Below are positions 1-64,000 of a DNA stretch of 64,000 nt, one piece after another. The DNA is from Amorphochlora amoebiformis. Lineage: Eukaryota > Cercozoa > Chlorarachniophyceae. Position 1 is the first letter of the stretch, and every line of letters starts with the position of its first letter. The position numbers were made by a program, and so were the translations under genes. The stretch spans positions 992,001 through 1,056,000 of the forward strand of contig BAAHQB010000035.1 of assembly GCA_054601695.1 (NCBI GenBank). Direction: 5' to 3'. Below the pieces are notes generated by a model. That model made no database searches. It saw nothing but the letters and a program-made list of their open reading frames with translations, and had not been told where the DNA came from.

Positions 1-10
1 TTGCGAATCC

Positions 11-48
<38 letters not shown>

Positions 49-64
49 ATATGTATATGCATGC

Positions 65-97
<33 letters not shown>

Positions 98-244
98 CTT
101 ATATGATATTATACAAAATAGAAATATGTACTGTGTATTCATATATTTATGAAAAATTAAATGCAAACATATATATATATATATATATGTATTTATATAT
201 ACATATATATATATATATATTTACATATATATATATATATTGTG

Positions 245-311
<67 letters not shown>

Positions 312-396
312 GTTATATATATATATATATATATATGTATTATTTTGCAAGTATATGGATATACACCTCAGTCGAAATTCCGGTCCGCCTTTGTCC

Positions 397-439
<43 letters not shown>

Positions 440-489
440 ATATATATGTGTATATGTATATATGTATATATGTGTGTGTATGCAAGTGC

Positions 490-575
<86 letters not shown>

Positions 576-578
576 GAT

Positions 579-609
<31 letters not shown>

Positions 610-640
610 CATATAAAATAAGTATATTTACCCTTTTTAT
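1..640. repeat. (TA)n microsatellite tract at left edge
   Basis: Almost pure TA dinucleotide repeat with short TATG, TGTG and ACAC interruptions. Open frames across it encode only Tyr-Ile strings and are repeat translations. One short non-repetitive island at about 355-400 could be an exon on the minus strand (acceptor ACAG near 397, donor GTGTAT near 367), but it lies beyond the stop codon I assign to the neighbouring gene and I do not call it. Confidence 0.9.
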
Positions 641-696
641 CAAAAGCAAAGACAATTCTAGTCTTGAAAACATCATATTGCGTATACAACCATACT

Positions 697-12006
<11,310 letters not shown>

Positions 12007-12420
12007 GGTTGAGTTGTGATTTTTGCAGGAATCGAGAGAGATGACGCGCGTTTACGCCTGCTCTCGGCTCCTTCCGAGGATGTAACTGGTCACGGGCGAT
12101 GTCCGGGGGATGTCCCAAAACTGATGTCAGGAGTAAATTTTTGTTTTTGGGTAATTGAATATGAATATATAGATATCAAGCCTGAAGATATTAAGATATT
12201 TTATACTTGATATGTGATATATCCTTAATAGATATCTTTATCCGGGATGACTTTGAGTTATTTCACTTGATATTATTATTCTTCCAAAAAGTTGGGCCAA
12301 AACACCCAACACAATTTAACGCAGAAGAGATATATCTTAATAGATATCAGAATATCAACGTATCTAATATCCTCCCATCAGAAGAGTCATTGTCCATGGA
12401 CCTTTTGTGGTTTGCTTGGT
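12007..12420. promoter_or_regulatory. upstream region of the 697-12006 gene with GATATC palindromes
   Basis: The region upstream of the start codon is TA-poor and carries two copies of a palindromic element, GATATATCCTTAATAGATAT at 12216-12235 and GATATATCTTAATAGATATC at 12329-12348. A related perfect palindrome stands just upstream of the next minus-strand gene (16466-16486). Promoter function is inferred from position and recurrence only. The rest of the spacer to about 12720 is (TA)n. Confidence 0.4.
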
Positions 12421-12444
12421 TGGCTGGTCTAATAGCGTTTGAGA

Positions 12445-12525
<81 letters not shown>

Positions 12526-12536
12526 AAAAATATATA

Positions 12537-12627
<91 letters not shown>

Positions 12628-12689
12628 TATATATATATATTTATATGAACGTGTGTAATAATATATATATATATATATATGAACGTGTG

Positions 12690-12717
<28 letters not shown>

Positions 12718-12720
<3 letters not shown>

Positions 12721-12948
12721 TAGTATAGAAAAAAAAAAATGACTCATGATATAAATAATTGGAGGTACGTTTGGAGACACACGTGTACGTACTATCTAAA
12801 AAAAGCACAAAAAAAGAAACTCCTTTATCTATATATTAGTATAGAAAAAAAAAATGACTCATGATATAAATAATTGGAGGTACGTTTGGAGACACACGTG
12901 TACGTACTATCTAAAAAAAAGCACAAAAAAAGAAACTCCTTTATCTCA
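12718..12948. repeat. 117-bp tandem duplication
   Basis: Two nearly identical copies of a block containing ATGACTCATGATATAAATAA and GGAGACACACGTGTACGTAC, differing by one A in a homopolymer. It lies in the spacer between the 697-12006 and 13469-16426 genes. The stretch 12950-13140 behind it is unique sequence with no feature I can support, and 13141-13468 is the 3' flank of the next gene. Confidence 0.85.
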
Positions 12949-13468
12949 GGATATATATGACCAGATGACTATATGAACACGCCCGAGATTTTGTCGTATG
13001 GTACAAGTACTAGAAGTAGCGTAAGCTATGATCTCTGTCTAGTCTGTCCAGAATGTTAACATCGATCGATAAAAACAGTTACGCGCGCGTGACTCGAATT
13101 ACATTGTCGTGATACAATTGTATCTAGTGCTATAAAGGATATATATATATATATATATATAAATATGTACATGTATATAAATATACACATACATATCAAT
13201 TTTTTTTTTCAGGTGAAATTAAACTCTACTAATGATTGTTAATTAATATGAATCTGGAATGATTATTATTGAATTAAACCTTAAGGACCAATATTAATAG
13301 ATTCCAATAATGAGGGCCAAGTTATCAGCATCGAGTTCTAGAACCAGAAAGAGTGAGAAAACACCTAAACATCCACCCGTTTCGAAACTTTGCTTCTATT
13401 TGTAGCCACTGTTGTCCCATTAATAGTCATCATTGATGCCATTAATATGCATCATAGAGTGATATCTA

Positions 13469-16426
<2,958 letters not shown>

Positions 16427-16465
16427 TCAAAATGGTTTGAAATTGCCGACAAATAAACCTTTTCG

Positions 16466-16486
16466 GATATCTTAATATAAGATATC
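16466..16486. promoter_or_regulatory. perfect palindrome GATATCTTA-N3-TAAGATATC upstream of GT14-like gene
   Basis: Nine-base arms around a 3-base centre, 40 bp upstream of the start codon at 16426. Two imperfect versions stand upstream of the 697-12006 gene. A binding site or core promoter element is inferred. Confidence 0.4.
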
Positions 16487-17223
16487 GAGATGAACAAATA
16501 GAAATACCCAATCAATGCTTCTGCCCCCGGCCAAAATGGGTGCAACACAGGTCATCGACCGCTGAACTGTAAAGATTCCGACGGTATGACTGCGTTTTTC
16601 CATCGCTTCTTTCTCTATAGAATAAGAGTCCGTTTTCGTCTTTTCATTATTTTCAAGTTTACGGCTTTCAGATGATTAATTTCATACAGAAATCCGTATA
16701 TGCTTTGAAACCGTATGAGTTCTCCAAGATTATGCGGGGCTTTGGCGATTCTCTTTCTGTTGTCCCCCGTCTGAGGTTGATCATCGAATGTATACGTAGT
16801 ATATAAGCGCACACACGTGTCGGCGCGTGTGCCTGTGCACGTGCGCGTATATGATGGTCTAGCATCCTCTGCTGGTGTGACACTGTGAACTAATTCGGGC
16901 TTGTTTCACTGTATATGCATACCGATGTATATTGCACGTATTTGTGAGTGCATCTGTATATACGGGGAAGTCTGTTATGTGTATGGATATTATATACACA
17001 CTTTATATATATATATATATATATAATATATAGATATATATATATATATAATATATATATAATATATATGTATATATATATTATAATGATATTTTGAAGT
17101 GTACATAATGATATTTTGATATATACATCATGATTTAGTCCCATACGAACAGCAGTTTGACTCTTGTTTGAGGCCACTCCTACTGCCACCCAGAGGTAAT
17201 TTTAAGTATAATATCTACATAAA

Positions 17224-17400
17224 CCCCTAACCTAACCCTAACCCTAACCCTAACCCTAACCCTAACCCTAATTTAACCCCAACTTAAATAACATACTATT
17301 AATAGGCCCCTCAACCACTAAAAAGATCAAGTTCTGGTTCCGCCTTTGAAGGTAACCCTAACCCTAACCCTAACTCTAGCCCTAACCCTAACCCTAACCC
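17224..17400. repeat. interstitial CCCTAA telomere-like arrays
   Basis: Two runs of CCCTAACCCTAA (about 17229-17270 and 17352-17400) in the spacer 16427-18328, in the opposite orientation to the TTAGGG tracts near the left edge. The remainder of this spacer is (TA)n plus a two- to three-copy repeat containing CCGTATGTATA near 17665 and 17813. An exon-like stretch at about 17184-17128 (minus) could not be joined to anything. Confidence 0.85.
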
Positions 17401-17419
17401 TTATACATATATACATAAC

Positions 17420-17462
<43 letters not shown>

Positions 17463-17684
17463 GATGCACATGCATATATTAAATAATGCATGTGTGTGTG
17501 TGTGCACGTGGGCTCTCGTGCTCACTATGACAGGTAATTCCAAGTGTACATGTATAAACATATATAAAGATATATTATATATACACACATATATATACAT
17601 ATATATATATATATTCTTCATATAGGATTTTCCTGTATTGAGATGTAACTGCGTAGCGTATAACCGTATGTATAGGTTAAATGT

Positions 17685-17733
<49 letters not shown>

Positions 17734-17852
17734 GTACATGTATGTATATATACAATATACATATATCTTATGTGTAGGTACACATATGCATGTACACTGC
17801 ATAGCGAAAACCGTATGTATATGTTAAATGTACAATGTATATTATATATATA

Positions 17853-17885
<33 letters not shown>

Positions 17886-18049
17886 GTATTTACATAAATA
17901 TATACAATATATATATATATATACCTTATATATAGGTACACATATGCATGTGTTTGAAATGTAAAAATTTATGTATTTAAATATATATATACATATATAT
18001 GTATATATATATATATATATGTGTGTATGTATATATATATATATATATG

Positions 18050-18102
<53 letters not shown>

Positions 18103-18233
18103 GCATGCATACAATATCATATCCTTGTCTCGGGGTCTCAGAGTCGTAGATAATCCCACTTAACTTCAACAACGCATATATACATACACATATATATATA
18201 TATATATATATACATACATATAAAATATAATAT

Positions 18234-18267
<34 letters not shown>

Positions 18268-18328
18268 CATACATATAATATTCTATCAGTCGAAGGTAAT
18301 CCCACTGTAGCATACATATAATATTCTA

Positions 18329-26149
<7,821 letters not shown>

Positions 26150-26169
26150 CTATTTATAAATATACCGAG

Positions 26170-26207
<38 letters not shown>

Positions 26208-26287
26208 GTATGTATATAAATATAAATAGAGACGAAATGCAATTTTATGGTAACGTACATATATTACTATATTCGGTAACAGTAATG

Positions 26288-26346
<59 letters not shown>

Positions 26347-26419
26347 TTAATGTTAGCAAGTATTATAAACGTAAAAACATAAAGATATGTGAGTTATGGT
26401 ATTAATGTTTTTAACAGTA

Positions 26420-26460
<41 letters not shown>

Positions 26461-26466
26461 TGATGT

Positions 26467-41193
<14,727 letters not shown>

Positions 41194-41205
41194 AATATAT
41201 TATAG

Positions 41206-41303
<98 letters not shown>

Positions 41304-41325
41304 TTGTGTGTGTGTGTATATATAT

Positions 41326-41362
<37 letters not shown>

Positions 41363-41514
41363 TATATACATGTGTGGTGTGTTTTTGTGTAGGACATTAT
41401 TATTATTGTTGTATGTATATATACATACATAAATACCAGTGTACATATAAGATACAAATATATATATATATATATATATATACATACATACATACATACC
41501 AGTGTACATATAAG

Positions 41515-41578
<64 letters not shown>

Positions 41579-41784
41579 AATATATATATATATATAAATG
41601 TGTGTGTGTAATATATAAATATATATATATATATATATACATATATGCAATATATATATATATATATATATATGCATGTATGTATGTATATATATATTTA
41701 TATGTGTATCTATATAATATATATATATATATATATACATATATATTGCATATGTATATATACGTACATTCATAATATATGTAC

Positions 41785-41824
<40 letters not shown>

Positions 41825-41832
41825 ATACATAC

Positions 41833-42070
41833 ACATCTACCCACATATCGAATGAGTGTGTTAAATTGAAGGCTCCATAATGGTTCTCTAAATTGAATTA
41901 AGGTCTATAAAATTTATATCTAGACATTACTTACATGTGAGATACCCCAGATACCAGATAACTATAGATATATACACTTGATGTATGACACTAATTATAT
42001 GGAGATGGTAGTCCTGAGGAGGATAGAGTAGAAAGATCAGCTAGCTAGGCTACCTGGCAAGCATGTATAA
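41833..42070. repeat. left arm of a 240-bp inverted repeat
   Basis: Begins CATATCGAATGAGTGTGTTA and runs through GAGATACCCCAGATACC and ATGGAGATGGTAGTCCTGAG to GGCAAGCATG. The reverse complement stands at 43671-43923 with an estimated 80-85% identity and a few small indels. The 1.6 kb between the arms holds unique sequence (42071-42460), (TA)n and the last exon of the 43128-53704 gene. Confidence 0.85.
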
Positions 42071-42493
42071 ATAAGTATGTACACATATAAATAAAACTAT
42101 CCACCATACTATCTAGACTATACGACTACTTCAAACAATAAATACTTGAAACTTTCCAACGTTACAATGATCATGTCACGGTATATCCCGCCGAATTTAT
42201 TCAGTACATGCAATCACAAATCAGGAAAGTTGTTCAAATTATTACAATTACTATGTAACTTGACTGACAAATTAAGCCTAGCTATCATAAAATATTTAGA
42301 CTGATAAATTAAGCCTATCTATCGTAAAATATTTATGTTAGCTCCTACTTTTTGAGTTTCATCAAAATCCTACCAAAATAATTTAAAATTTGACTCAAGT
42401 TACGAAGGCAACCCCTGGCATACACATACTATGTGGCACATCGATCATATATTAAATATTCACACACACACACCCGCACCTTTGTTTTCCTCA

Positions 42494-42534
<41 letters not shown>

Positions 42535-42569
42535 CACTGATATACACATATATATATATATATATATAA

Positions 42570-42600
<31 letters not shown>

Positions 42601-42730
42601 TCCCCATGATATATATATATATATATATATGTTATATATTCCCCATGATTGATATATATATATATATATATATATTTATAAATATATATTGATATTAAAT
42701 CGTATAAATAAATAAATAAATATATATATA

Positions 42731-42762
<32 letters not shown>

Positions 42763-42845
42763 TTGATTTTACATACATTTACATGTACATGTACAAATCA
42801 GTACATATATACTGAAAAAATATTATGAAATACATACATATACAT

Positions 42846-43015
<170 letters not shown>

Positions 43016-43016
43016 C

Positions 43017-43053
<37 letters not shown>

Positions 43054-43127
43054 ATATATATATATATATATATATTAATATATACATATAAGCATTACAG
43101 TTGACATAAACATCAAAGCTGAGTATT

Positions 43128-53704
<10,577 letters not shown>

Positions 53705-54043
53705 TTACTCCATTTACTCCACTGTCCACAACCACTTGTTTTCGGACAAAACTGTGCTTTACCCACTAACGACCACACGGAATATAAATCTCGCATTCCC
53801 AAACGAGATCAATCGTGGAGAGAAAATATAGAGACATGGAAAAATTGACACATTTAAACATGGAAACATGAAAACAGGTCAATGGGTTGCGCTTTGGAGT
53901 GTTAAATGAGTGAAAGCAAGCATTTCAAAGCATGACGGAGATGTTAGATGCAGATGCCTGGAGGAATGTGCGGTGCTTTCCCTTGTCCTTGGCCATGCCT
54001 TGGACTTGATTGGCCAGACTTTTCAAGTTGTTGTTTTTGAATA
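53705..54043. promoter_or_regulatory. intergenic spacer between two minus-strand genes
   Basis: A 339-bp unique, TA-poor spacer between the stop at 54044 and the start at 53704. It must hold the end signal of one gene and the promoter of the next. No specific element is recognisable. Confidence 0.4.
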
Positions 54044-63476
<9,433 letters not shown>

Positions 63477-63779
63477 CTATATGACAATTATTAACATGTG
63501 TATATGTATGTAATCCTATGTTTATAACCTGCATATCTATGTGTTGGCATGTTCCAAATCTGCTGTATTACCATGTGTATATGTATGTAATCCTATGTTT
63601 ATAACCTACATATCTGTGTGTTGGCATGTTCCAAATCTCCTATATTACAGCTAACATGTGTATATGTATGTAATCCTATATAACATAGATATTTATATGT
63701 ATTACTCTCATATAATGTAAAAAAGTACCTATATATATACATATATATATATATATTTATATATATATATATATATGTA

Positions 63780-63832
<53 letters not shown>

Positions 63833-63902
63833 CATATATATATTATGTGTGTGTGTGTATGTATACCTAAATATGTATTCTAAAAATGTACTTGTATGTA
63901 AT

Positions 63903-63961
<59 letters not shown>

Positions 63962-64000
63962 ATGTACGTATACACATTTGTATACATACCTCTATATCAA

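Noticed and set aside
16615-16883. Minus-strand frames near 16.7 kb (MSHQQRMLDHHIRARAQAHA)
   Set aside because: No acceptor/donor chain or start context; lies in the spacer upstream of the GT14-like gene.

Overview
The window is nuclear DNA from a eukaryote. Spliceosomal introns are everywhere, TTAGGG-type telomere-like repeats lie inside the window, and very long (TA)n microsatellites fill most introns and spacers. Exons are tiny, usually 15-120 nt. I cannot name the species. Secreted mosaic proteins with long Pro/Thr stalks, a choice-of-anchor L domain and tiny exons would fit a protist or alga; this is inference. Exon models were built by hand from reading frame, GT...AG borders and matching intron phases. 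Single junctions may be wrong, but long chains of agreeing phases make the gene bodies credible.

Every multi-exon gene I can reconstruct lies on the minus strand, so the window reads right to left. (1) 63.5-54.0 kb: a membrane protein I do not recognise, running off the right edge, with a LINE fragment on the opposite strand in one intron. (2) 53.7-43.1 kb: a 405-residue type II (Golgi-type) glycosyltransferase-like protein in about 20 exons. (3) 40.3-26.5 kb: a giant secreted or surface mosaic protein of about 58 exons. Its order is signal peptide, choice-of-anchor L domain, disintegrin-like Cys region, long Pro/Thr/Ser stalk, C-type-lectin-like domain, second stalk and one transmembrane helix. 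(4) 26.1-18.3 kb: 26 in-phase exons with a WW domain, either a separate gene or the cytoplasmic part of gene 3. (5) 16.4-13.5 kb: a 399-residue secreted Core-2/I-branching (GT14)-like glycosyltransferase. (6) 12.0-0.7 kb: a 389-residue polytopic membrane protein in 20 exons built from a repeated helix module.

Almost every complex tandem array in the window abuts one of these exons and carries a copy of its splice site, most often the 5' splice site with the first bases of the intron. In gene 3 the stalk has grown instead by whole-exon duplication: two blocks of six symmetric exons, each exactly 60 nt long, one block in phase 1 and one in phase 2. Two glycosyltransferase-like genes flank a gene for a Thr/Ser/Pro-rich surface protein, which could be a plausible substrate, but adjacency alone does not show this.

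The rest is (TA)n, interstitial TTAGGG and TTAGGC arrays, a 1.6 kb region bounded by about 240-bp inverted repeats around the last exon of gene 2, and short intergenic regions. Two of the intergenic regions share a GATATC-type palindromic element.
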